From: a bacterium
GTDB lineage: Bacteria > Actinomycetota > Acidimicrobiia > Spongiisociales > ZC4RG35
Length of the DNA: 64,000 nucleotides
Direction: 5' to 3'
NCBI GenBank assembly: GCA_028823995.1
Contig: JAPPFD010000031.1
Span: forward strand, 58,112 to 122,111
Positions within the stretch are counted from its first letter, which is position 1, and every line of letters begins with the position of its first letter. A model generated the notes under the pieces. It did not search any database. It had not been told where the DNA came from and worked only from the letters and a program-made list of their open reading frames with translations. Position numbers and translations under genes: made by a program. Below are positions 1 through 7,643 of the stretch, one piece after another.

Positions 1-149
1 ATGTCGCGCACTCCCACATCGGTCCCGGCCACGAACGACATCTCCACTCCGTCGAAGCCCGCCTCGGCGGCCTTGTGGAACACCGCCGACTGGTCGTCGT
101 ACCAGCTGTCCAGCCAGTAGAAGATCTCGATCCCGACCGGGCGGGTCAT
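1..149 (-). CDS. Sugar phosphate isomerase/epimerase-like TIM-barrel protein, N-terminal fragment
   Basis: The ATG lies at 149-147 and the frame runs leftwards off the window edge, so only 49 residues are visible. The start of a TIM-barrel isomerase/epimerase can be read: strand 1 (GIEIFYWLDSW), then a helix and EAGFDGVEMSF, the usual second strand of AP-endonuclease-2-like sugar isomerases. The start overlaps the stop of the DUF35 gene by four bases (ATGA), so it is translationally coupled as the last visible gene of a thiolase-DUF35-isomerase operon. The substrate cannot be told from this fragment. Confidence 0.6.
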   Translation of the reverse strand, partial: MTRPVGIEIFYWLDSWYDDQSAVFHKAAEAGFDGVEMSFVAGTDVGVRD

Positions 150-622
150 GGCGCCTCTCCTTCGATTGCGAAGGCGAATGCTAGGAGGGGATGGGCGGGT
201 GCTCCGTCAATGAATTCCACGGTGACCGCCGCGCCGTGCTCGGGCGTCTCGTCGCCGATCACCCGGTGGGTGATGCCTCCTCTCACCCCGTCCAGGCGGA
301 TCGAGGCAAGGACGTAGGGCGGATCGATCCCCCCGAACGGCGGAGGGCTGTGCACCCGGGTGGCGGCGACGACCGTCCCGGTCCCGGGGAGGTCGTACCA
401 GTCGGTCTCGGTGAGGTCTTCCTCGCAGAACCGGCGGGGAGGGAACCAGGACGCTCCGCACCCCGTGCAGCGGGTGGCGCGGAGGACGCCCTGTTCCAGC
501 CCTAGGTAGAAGGGGCTGGAGGACCCCACTGCATGGCGGTAGCGCTGGGCCATCTCCACCCCCAGCAGGTAGACGGGTCGGCCGTCGGGGCCCACATTCC
601 GCTCTGTTCCCGTCACCCGCAT
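146..622 (-). CDS. DUF35 zinc-ribbon/OB-fold acyl-CoA-associated protein
   Basis: 158 aa. Residues 50-70 hold a rubredoxin-like ribbon with C52, C55 and C66; the fourth ligand position is D69 rather than Cys (RCTGCG...FPPRRFCEED). The FPPR segment and the following OB-fold (GTVVAATRVHSPPP..., PYVLASIRLDG) are typical of DUF35 proteins. In known systems these bind SCPx-type thiolases and HMG-CoA synthases or steroid side-chain aldolases and help shuttle CoA substrates. The ATG overlaps the thiolase stop (TGATG) and the end overlaps the isomerase start, so the thiolase-DUF35 pair probably forms one complex. The missing fourth Cys may weaken or alter zinc binding. Confidence 0.85.
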   Translation of the reverse strand: MRVTGTERNVGPDGRPVYLLGVEMAQRYRHAVGSSSPFYLGLEQGVLRATRCTGCGASWFPPRRFCEEDLTETDWYDLPGTGTVVAATRVHSPPPFGGIDPPYVLASIRLDGVRGGITHRVIGDETPEHGAAVTVEFIDGAPAHPLLAFAFAIEGEAP

Positions 623-1836
623 CAGCCCACCCTCCCGAAGACGTTCACCACGCTGAGCGACCCCACCCCGGCATGGGTGTCGGTCATCCCGATGCGGGCA
701 CCGGGCACCTGGCGGGGACCGCCGACTTCGTCCCGGATCTGGGAGACCACCTCCACCGCCTGGGCTATCCCGGTGGCGCCCACCGCCGAGCCCCGCCCCA
801 TCAGGCCTCCCGAGGGGTTCACCACCACCTGGCCACCCTGGTCGAACCGTCCGTCCGCGGCGGCCAGTCCACCGTGGCCGACCGGGCAGAGTCCCAGGTC
901 CTCGTAGGCCTGGAGTTCCGCTCCGCTGAAGGAGTCGTAGACCTCGGCGAGGTCGATCTGGTCGGGAGGGTTGTCGATGCCTGCCTCGCGGTATGCCCGG
1001 GCGGCGGCTTTCCGCTTGGCCGCGAAGTGCGGGAACATCTCTTCGGATCGGTCCGAGAGGCGGGGCCGGTCGGTGGCGGACCCGCTTCCCAGGATGGCCA
1101 CTGGCGGGCGCTCGGTGAAGGTGGGGGAGTGCTGCTCGACCCAGTCCCCGGTGGCCAGGAGCACGGCCGCCGCACCGTCGCTCAGGAGGCTTGCGTCGAA
1201 CAGCCGGTAGGGGTCCGACAGCGGCGCCGACGACCGGACGTCCTCCACCGTGATCGACATGCCGCGGTGCGCCAGTGGGTTGTCGAGGGCCATGCGGCGG
1301 TTCTTCACCGCGATCTCGGCGAACTGCTCCGCGGTGGTGCCGTAGCGTCGCATGTGCTCTGTGATCATCAGTGCGTAGGGAGCGGCGAAGGTGCCGAACA
1401 CCGGGGTCTCCCACTCGAAGTCGGCGGAGAGGGCCAGGATCTCTATGGCGGTGGTCCGGTCCACCGAGCGCCCGTTGGTCTCCCCGCCGAACACCAGCAC
1501 CGAGCGGGCCTCTCCGGAGCGGATGGCCGTCAGGGCGGTGCGGATGGCGAGCGCCCCGGTGGCGCCGCCTCCCTCCACGCGCATCACGGGTTTGCCTGTG
1601 AGTCCCACGGTGTCGGAGAGGACCTGCCCGAGGCTCAGTTGGCGGTTGAAGTGATCGCTCTCGTAGGCGGCCACGCCCATGTCGACCGGCGACGGGGAGG
1701 AGAGCCCGGCGTCGAGGAGAGCCGCTCGGGCGGCCTCGGCCACCATGTCCCGCACCGAAGCGTCGTCCCGGAAGCCGACGAAGGGGGTCATGCCCACCCC
1801 GGCAACCAGCGCCCCGCTCTCCGCCGATGTAGTCAC
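622..1836 (-). CDS. SCPx-type thiolase-like protein lacking the nucleophilic Cys
   Basis: 404 aa, the usual length for thiolase/lipid-transfer-protein enzymes; GTG start. The fold is clear: the region that normally holds the Cys nucleophile reads VEGGGATGALAIRTA (residues 88-101), so the Cys position is Gly91. Later motifs include DGAAAVLLA, NPSGGLMGRG and DTHAGVGS. Known Cys-less SCPx homologues paired with DUF35 (Ltp2-type) act as retro-aldolases on CoA thioesters instead of thiolases. Its tight coupling to a DUF35 partner fits that model, but the substrate is unknown. Upstream lies a 322 bp gap to the sulfatase gene. Confidence 0.85.
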   Translation of the reverse strand: MTTSAESGALVAGVGMTPFVGFRDDASVRDMVAEAARAALLDAGLSSPSPVDMGVAAYESDHFNRQLSLGQVLSDTVGLTGKPVMRVEGGGATGALAIRTALTAIRSGEARSVLVFGGETNGRSVDRTTAIEILALSADFEWETPVFGTFAAPYALMITEHMRRYGTTAEQFAEIAVKNRRMALDNPLAHRGMSITVEDVRSSAPLSDPYRLFDASLLSDGAAAVLLATGDWVEQHSPTFTERPPVAILGSGSATDRPRLSDRSEEMFPHFAAKRKAAARAYREAGIDNPPDQIDLAEVYDSFSGAELQAYEDLGLCPVGHGGLAAADGRFDQGGQVVVNPSGGLMGRGSAVGATGIAQAVEVVSQIRDEVGGPRQVPGARIGMTDTHAGVGSLSVVNVFGRVG

Positions 1837-2158
1837 GGGACAGGAAAGAGAGTCGGCCGGCAGAACGGCACATCGCGAAATCGAGACCTATCCCGCGAAA
1901 AACGGGTGCGCGGAATTACCCGATGGGCCCGCCCCCGCCGCCACCACCATTTGGCCAGAGCGCGTTTTGCCGGTCGCCGCATGGGGCGCGTTCTGGGAAT
2001 ATGACCTCGCTTCACAGTGGTCTCTGTGCGGTCCGGGCGACGTCGGAGCGGACCGGGAGGTGTTCGACCCTCCCAATGTGCATCGGGGCCTGTGACAGTG
2101 GCAACACTTCAGCGACCTCTTTTTTCGCGACCCGGTCCCATTAGCTCTTCTCCCGGAC
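1837..2158. other. Intergenic region upstream of the thiolase operon
   Basis: 322 bp between the thiolase start and the sulfatase stop, both on the minus strand. It should hold the promoter of the thiolase-DUF35-isomerase operon and the end of the sulfatase transcript. I see no convincing small gene, tRNA, riboswitch or U-tailed hairpin. Confidence 0.5.
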
Positions 2159-4399
2159 CTACCCGCGGTCGGCCAGGCCGAATTCGATGAGTTGGATGTT
2201 GCCGCTGAATGCGAACTCACCGTCGTAGGAGTCGCTGACCGGCGAGAGGGTGTCGGCGCCGACGCTCAGCGAGCCCCACGAGATCATGCCGCGGGCCATG
2301 TCGGACATGGATTGTTCGCACAGCACCTCCCCGTCGGCCTCGAGGCGTCCGGTTCCCCGGTAGTCGCCGGTGCGCTCGAACCGGAAGGCCAACTCCGTGG
2401 TTTCTGCAGGCACTGTTGCCACCTCGGAGACGACGGTCTGGCGGTCTCCCAGGTAGCAGTACTCGAACACCAGGCGGCCCTCGGTTAGGTACAGGACGTA
2501 ACCGCCGCTGGTGTCGCCCACTGCCACCAGCACTCCCCGATCGTTCTCGGATAGCGGGTCGACCCGGGCGGTGATCGAGAAGGAACGGTTGAAGACCAGG
2601 GGGGTGACGCCGCCGGGAACGCGGGTGGCGCCTCCCAGGTAGGTGAAGGTGTCGCGGGCTCTGGGCGACCCGGGAGTCTGGAAGGTCGAGGCGCGGACGG
2701 CCAGGTAACGGTCGTCGAGGGGGAACACCGAGTACCGTCCCGCCTCCTCGGTCCACTGGCCGACCAGGTCGGCCAGGAGGTCAGGGTGGTCTGAGGCGAC
2801 ATCCCGGCACTCGGAGAAGTCCGAGTCGATGTGGTACAACTCCCAGGGGTCGTCCTCGAAGGGCTCGTTGCGGCGATGGCGGGCCAGGGCCTTCCACCCG
2901 TCCTGCCACATGGCCCTGTGCCCGATCATTTCGAAGTACTGGCGATCGCGGGCAGGCGGAGAGTCGGCGTGGTCGAGGACCTGTCGGATGCTGGCGCCGT
3001 GATAGGGCATCTGCTCCACTCCGTTGTAGGAAGCCTTGGGGGTCACCCTGACCAGGTCGAACAGGGTGGGGGCGATGTCGATGGCGTGCACGAACTGGGC
3101 CCGGACGGCACCGGCGTCGGCGATTCCGTCCGGCCAGGAGATGACCAGGGGAGTTCGCACCCCGCCTGCGTAGGTGTTCTGCTTGTACCACCGCAGGGGT
3201 GTGTTGGCGGCCTGTGCCCATCCCCAGGGGATGTTGGTCTGCGAGTGGGGCCCGCCGATGGTGTCGAAGCGTTCCAGGTTGAACTCGACCGTGCAGAACC
3301 GGTCCTCCTCGTAGGTGACGATGTCGGCGCCCCCGTCCGGTCCTCCCTCCTGGCTGGCGCCGTTGTCGGAGAGGACCACGATGATGGTGTTGTCGAGGCG
3401 CCCGATCGAGTCGAGGAACTCCATCAGCCTTCCCAACTCCGCGTCGGTGTGGTCGAGCATCGCCGCGTAGGCCTCCTGGAAGCGGGCGAACAGGCGGTGC
3501 TGGTCGGGCGTGAGGTTCGCCCATTCCTCGACTCCCGGGTTGAGGGGCGCCAGCACCGCGTCGGGGGGGATGATGCCCAGTTCCTTCTGTCTCCGGAAGC
3601 GGCGCTCGCGGATCACGTCCCATCCCTCGTGGTAGCGGCCCCGGTACTTGTCGAGGTATTCCTGGGGCGCCTGGTGGGGGCAGTGGGCGGTCCCGAAGGA
3701 CAGGTACAGGAAGAAGGGCTGTTCGGGCTTGACCGAGACCTGGTCCCGGATGTAGGAGATGGAGTGGTCGATCAGGTCCTCGGTGAGGTGATAGCCGTCC
3801 TCGGGCCGTCCCGGGGGATCGACCCGGTGGTTGTCCTCGACCACGTCGGGGTAGAAGTGATCGGTCAAAGCGTCCAGGAACCCGTAATAGCGGCCGAAGC
3901 CGCGTCCCAGGGGCCACTGGTCGTAGGGTCCAACCGCGGTGGTGTCCTCCAAGGGTGCGAGGTGCCACTTTCCGATGGCCAGGGTGGCGTAGCCGGCGCC
4001 CTGGAGAACCTCGGCCATGGTGGCCGCCGACTCGGTGACCCGGCCCCGGTAGCCGGGAAAGCCCGAGTCGACGTTGGACAGGTAGGCCATCCCCACGCTG
4101 TGGTGGTTCCTGCCGGTCAGAAGGCAGGCCCGGGTGGGAGAGCACAGGGGAGTGACGTTGAAGTCGTTGAAACGGATGCCGCCGGTGGCCAAAGCGTCGA
4201 TGGTGGGCGTGTCGATCTCCGCGCCGTAACACCCCAGCCCTGCGAACCCGACGTCGTCGAGCACCACGACCACCACATCGGGTTTGCCGCGGGCGTCGTT
4301 CTCCATCGGCGGCCACCAGGGTGTCGACGTGCGAAAGTCCGGTCCGATCACGCCGGGGAAGTCGGCATCGGGTAAGGCGGTAGGGAGGTCTTCGGGCAT
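2159..4399 (-). CDS. Type I sulfatase (arylsulfatase family)
   Basis: 746 aa from the ATG at 4399 (an upstream in-frame ATG at 4435 is possible). It carries the type I sulfatase signature PLCSPTRACLLTGRNHH, where the Cys is converted to formylglycine; metal ligands in VVVLDDVGFAGLGCYG and LSDNGASQEGG; and the substrate-binding IGKWHLAP motif. The C-terminal ~200 residues form an additional beta-rich domain common in the longer arylsulfatases. No secretion signal is evident, and no formylglycine-generating enzyme lies in the window. It is divergent from the enolase-superfamily gene with only 46 bp between starts, so the two may share control, for example in catabolism of a sulfated carbohydrate or acid. 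Confidence 0.9.
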   Translation of the reverse strand: MPEDLPTALPDADFPGVIGPDFRTSTPWWPPMENDARGKPDVVVVVLDDVGFAGLGCYGAEIDTPTIDALATGGIRFNDFNVTPLCSPTRACLLTGRNHHSVGMAYLSNVDSGFPGYRGRVTESAATMAEVLQGAGYATLAIGKWHLAPLEDTTAVGPYDQWPLGRGFGRYYGFLDALTDHFYPDVVEDNHRVDPPGRPEDGYHLTEDLIDHSISYIRDQVSVKPEQPFFLYLSFGTAHCPHQAPQEYLDKYRGRYHEGWDVIRERRFRRQKELGIIPPDAVLAPLNPGVEEWANLTPDQHRLFARFQEAYAAMLDHTDAELGRLMEFLDSIGRLDNTIIVVLSDNGASQEGGPDGGADIVTYEEDRFCTVEFNLERFDTIGGPHSQTNIPWGWAQAANTPLRWYKQNTYAGGVRTPLVISWPDGIADAGAVRAQFVHAIDIAPTLFDLVRVTPKASYNGVEQMPYHGASIRQVLDHADSPPARDRQYFEMIGHRAMWQDGWKALARHRRNEPFEDDPWELYHIDSDFSECRDVASDHPDLLADLVGQWTEEAGRYSVFPLDDRYLAVRASTFQTPGSPRARDTFTYLGGATRVPGGVTPLVFNRSFSITARVDPLSENDRGVLVAVGDTSGGYVLYLTEGRLVFEYCYLGDRQTVVSEVATVPAETTELAFRFERTGDYRGTGRLEADGEVLCEQSMSDMARGMISWGSLSVGADTLSPVSDSYDGEFAFSGNIQLIEFGLADRG

Positions 4400-4445
4400 C
4401 CAACTCGCTTCGTCGTTCGAACCACGGATAACCATACTTGACCCG

Positions 4446-5645
4446 ATGGCGGACAAAGACGGCGCACCGGCGGGGGAGACCCCCGCAGGCTGGCCGGAGA
4501 CCGACCCGTTCACCATCGAGTCGGTGTCGGCTGAGGTCTACCGGGCGCCCACGCCCCGTACCGTCCGTACCTCCTTCGGTGTCATGCAGGACCGTCCGGC
4601 GGTGGTGGTCAGGGTCCGGTCCTCGGAGGGATCGGTCGGGTACGGGGAGGCCTGGTGCAACTTTCCGGCTCCCGCCGCCGAATACCGGGCGCGTTTGATC
4701 GTCTCGGTCCTGGCTCCCCTGATCGTGCGTCGTGAGTGGCCCCACCCGGCGGCGGTGTACGAGTACCTGTCTTCGAAGAGCCGCATCGTGGCCATCCAGT
4801 CGGGAGAGCCGGGTCCTTTCTCCCAGGCGATCGCCGGGATCGACATAGCCCTGTGGGACATGGCGGCCCGTCGGGCGGAAGAGCCGCTGTGGAGACTCCT
4901 GGGAGGGGAGGCGAGTGCCGGCGCCGTGGCGGCCTACGCCAGCGGTATCGGGCCGGAGGGAGTAACCGACCAGGCACAGGGTGCCCTGGAATCGGGTTAT
5001 CGGGCCTTCAAGCTCAAGGTGGGATTCGGCGAGGAGACCGACCTCCGAAACCTAGAGGCGTTGCGTCACCTGCTTGGGCCGGACGCACCAGGGGCGGTGG
5101 ACGCCAACCAGGCCTGGTCTCCGGAGGAGGCGGCGCGGTGGAGCAAGGTACTCGAGGCCTACGCTCCAATGTGGCTGGAGGAGCCGATCGCCGCTGACCA
5201 ACCAACCGGGGTGTGGGCCAGTCTGGCGGAGGTCTCGCCGATCCCATTGGCGGGAGGGGAGAACCTGATTGGCGAGGGTGACTTCCGCCGCGCAATCCAG
5301 GATGGGGCGCTGGCTGTCATCCAGCCCGACGTCACCAAGTGGGGTGGGATCTCGGGGTGTCTTCGGGTCGCGAGGAAAGCGCTTGGGGCCGGCAGGCGGT
5401 TCTGTCCCCACCACCTTGGAGGGGGCATCGGGCTGATGGCCTCGGCACATCTCCTGGCCGCCGTGGGAGGTGATGGGCTATTGGAGGTGGACAGCAACCC
5501 CAACCCGCTTCGGGAGGGTCTCGCCCGGCCCTTCCCCATTCTTTCCGACGGGCGTCTCCGACTGAGTGGGGAACCCGGGCTGGGGGTGGCACCGGGCCGA
5601 GGTGCGGCGCGGTTTCGTACCTCGGGGGAGACCTTCAAGGAATAA
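4446..5645 (+). CDS. Mandelate racemase/muconate lactonizing enzyme family protein
   Basis: 399 aa, enolase superfamily. The capping domain (about 20-145) is followed by the modified TIM barrel with the KxK base motif (FKLKVGFG), metal ligands in DANQAW, LEEPI and GGEN, the QPDVTKWGGIS strand and a late HHLGGG. These catalyse proton abstraction alpha to a carboxylate (racemase, sugar-acid dehydratase or cycloisomerase). The ATG at 4446 was chosen because the upstream in-frame extension overlaps the divergent sulfatase. Substrate unassigned; an acid-sugar dehydratase acting after the sulfatase is a guess. Confidence 0.88.
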   Translation: MADKDGAPAGETPAGWPETDPFTIESVSAEVYRAPTPRTVRTSFGVMQDRPAVVVRVRSSEGSVGYGEAWCNFPAPAAEYRARLIVSVLAPLIVRREWPHPAAVYEYLSSKSRIVAIQSGEPGPFSQAIAGIDIALWDMAARRAEEPLWRLLGGEASAGAVAAYASGIGPEGVTDQAQGALESGYRAFKLKVGFGEETDLRNLEALRHLLGPDAPGAVDANQAWSPEEAARWSKVLEAYAPMWLEEPIAADQPTGVWASLAEVSPIPLAGGENLIGEGDFRRAIQDGALAVIQPDVTKWGGISGCLRVARKALGAGRRFCPHHLGGGIGLMASAHLLAAVGGDGLLEVDSNPNPLREGLARPFPILSDGRLRLSGEPGLGVAPGRGAARFRTSGETFKE

Positions 5646-5679
5646 ACAGGACATTGCTATCGGGAGGTTGCACTCCGAG

Positions 5680-5937
5680 TCACTGACGGGCAGACACGAA
5701 ACGGGCTTCGTCATCCTGGACGTCGAGCGCTCTGGGACGATCCAGATCTACTCCCGGACGGGGATGGACTCCACCCATCGTGATGGACCGGAAGGGCGGT
5801 TGCTCCGATGGATCGTGGCGCTTCAAGGCATCGTCCAACGTCTCGGTAATGAACGCCCTCACGCTGAGACCCAGGGCTGCGGCTGCCTGGCGTACCTGCT
5901 TGCCAAGTTGGTCTTCGAGAGAGATCGTGATGCGCAT
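5680..5937 (-). CDS. VapB-like ribbon-helix-helix antitoxin, no toxin partner
   Basis: 85 aa from the internal ATG at 5937. The N-terminus MRITISLEDQLGKQV followed by helices (AAALGLSVRAFITETLDDALKR) is a classic ribbon-helix-helix DNA-binding domain. The tail (FRSITMGGVHPRPGVDLDR) resembles the toxin-binding C-terminus of VapB proteins. A VapC PIN toxin would normally follow within a few bases, but the gene stops 35 bp from the convergent end of the preceding enzyme gene and no PIN domain is present on either strand. It is likely a remnant or a solitary regulator. Confidence 0.7.
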   Translation of the reverse strand: MRITISLEDQLGKQVRQAAAALGLSVRAFITETLDDALKRHDPSEQPPFRSITMGGVHPRPGVDLDRPRALDVQDDEARFVSARQ

Positions 5938-6110
5938 GATGCACATCATTAAAGCGGTGCGTCAATGGAGGTGAGGTCCCGTTTGCCTACCTGCCTGGCG
6001 AATTTTGTCGATCAACCAGCGTAAAGCTATGGTGATATGCGGACTTGTCGCGATGTCTCATGCCGTTGGCAAGTCGGTAACCCGTTTTTCAAACAGGAGG
6101 ACTATTGAAA

Positions 6111-7526
6111 ATGCATTCTCGATTTGCCCGATGGCTGATCGTGATGGCGTGTCTTGCGTTGGTAGCCGCGGCGTGCGGTGACGACGAAGAGCCCGCCGCC
6201 ACGACGGCAGCCCCCGCCACGACGGCCGCTCCCGCCACGACTGCGGCGCCCACCACCACTGCGGCTCCTGCTGAAGAGCCCATGGAGGAGGACGACCACG
6301 ACCACGAGGAAGAGGAGATGGAGGAAGAGGAGCCCATGATGATGGGCCCGACCGGTCCCGGACTCCTCGACGTGGACAACTCCGAGGTCGGCGGAATGAG
6401 CTGGGACGAGATCGTGGCCGCCGCCGACGGCGGACGCGTCAACTGGTTCATGTGGGGCGGCAGCGCCACGATTAACGCCTACGTGAACGAGTGGGTAGGC
6501 GCCGAACTCAAGTCGCGGTTCAACATCGACCTCAACCAGGTGAGGGTCACCGACACCGTCAACGTGGTGGACACCGTGCTCAGCGAGACCGAGGCCGGCG
6601 AGTACACCAGCGGATCGGTAGACATGATCTGGATCAACGGTGAGAACTTCCGCACCATGGTGCAGGGTGGTCTGCTGCTGTGCGGCTACTGGGACCTGTT
6701 GCCCAGTTTCCAGAACGTTGACATGACCGACGGGACGTTGCTGTTCGACTTCGGCACCCCGGTCGAGGAGTGCGAAACCCCCTGGAACAAGGCCCAGTCG
6801 GCGGTGTTCTACAACAGCGCCCTGTTGCCCGATCCTCCCGCGGACATGGATGCCCTGCTTGCCCAGGCCTGCGCCAACCCGGGGACCTTCACCTATCCGG
6901 CGCCTCCGGACTTCACCGGAAGCGTTTTCGTGCGTCACGTGTTCTACAACGAGGCCAACAAGATCCTCCCCGGCGGGTACGGGGACCTCCTGGTTCCCTT
7001 CGACCAGGCTCTCTACGACACGGTGGCGGAGGCGACCTGGCAGACCCTCAACGACCTCGAGCCCTGCCTGTGGCGTGAAGGCTCCACCTACCCGGTGGAC
7101 CAGCCCGCTCTGGAAGTCCTGTACTCCAACTCCGAAGTCACCCACTTCCTCGCCTACGGGCCCGCGGCCGCGGGTTCCAAGGTGGACAGCGGCGTCTTCC
7201 CCGAGTCGACCAGGACCTATGGTCTTGCCAGCGGTCAGATCGGCAACACCAACTTCGTAGCCATTCCCTACAACTCGCCCAACAAGGCGGCCGCCCTGGT
7301 GACAGCAGACTTCCTGCTGAGCCTTGATGCGCAGTTGCAAAAGGCCTATCCGGACGTCTGGGGTCAGATCAACGTTCTCAACGTCGAGTCACAGTCCCAC
7401 TTCGCCGATGTCCCGAGGCATCCCTCGGTGGTCGATCCCGGTGACATCTCCGGTCTGCCCGAGTTGCGCGGCGACTGGGTTCCCATCATTGAGGAAGGCT
7501 GGCGCGCCAACGTAGCCGAGCAATAG
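6111..7526 (+). CDS. YnjB-family ABC transporter substrate-binding lipoprotein
   Basis: About 471 aa. A lipoprotein signal ends at LVAAACGDD with the lipidated Cys at residue 22. A linker of TTAAP-type repeats leads into an acidic His/Met-rich stretch (residues about 60-80), then the binding domain. The segment GGRVNWFMWGGSATINAYV and the later VDMIWINGENF are characteristic of YnjB-type proteins, whose ligand is poorly defined. A strong Shine-Dalgarno (AGGAGG, 6095-6100) precedes both a TTG at 6105 and the chosen ATG at 6111. No permease or ATPase follows; a terminator at 7550 closes the unit, so it is a monocistronic, orphan binding protein. Confidence 0.82.
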   Translation: MHSRFARWLIVMACLALVAAACGDDEEPAATTAAPATTAAPATTAAPTTTAAPAEEPMEEDDHDHEEEEMEEEEPMMMGPTGPGLLDVDNSEVGGMSWDEIVAAADGGRVNWFMWGGSATINAYVNEWVGAELKSRFNIDLNQVRVTDTVNVVDTVLSETEAGEYTSGSVDMIWINGENFRTMVQGGLLLCGYWDLLPSFQNVDMTDGTLLFDFGTPVEECETPWNKAQSAVFYNSALLPDPPADMDALLAQACANPGTFTYPAPPDFTGSVFVRHVFYNEANKILPGGYGDLLVPFDQALYDTVAEATWQTLNDLEPCLWREGSTYPVDQPALEVLYSNSEVTHFLAYGPAAAGSKVDSGVFPESTRTYGLASGQIGNTNFVAIPYNSPNKAAALVTADFLLSLDAQLQKAYPDVWGQINVLNVESQSHFADVPRHPSVVDPGDISGLPELRGDWVPIIEEGWRANVAEQ

Positions 7527-7549
7527 ACCACTAAACGACTAGACAATTC

Positions 7550-7586
7550 GACAGTGACCGGTGATCTCACCGGTCACTGTCTTTTA
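7550..7586 (+). terminator. Rho-independent terminator after the YnjB-like gene
   Basis: A perfect 14-15 bp inverted repeat (ACAGTGACCGGTGA against TCACCGGTCACTGT, two-base centre) is followed by CTTTT. It lies 24 bp after the stop codon and is one of the clearest terminators in the window. Confidence 0.9.
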
Positions 7587-7643
7587 ATGTGGGCGGAGGC
7601 TGGGCGGTTGGTGTGGCTGGCGGTGATCCGCGGCTATGTGGGT

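Noticed and set aside
2831..4375. Long plus-strand open frame (514 codons) opposite the sulfatase
   Set aside because: Composition is that of a reverse-strand shadow of a GC-rich gene, with no recognisable motif, while the minus strand carries intact sulfatase motifs.
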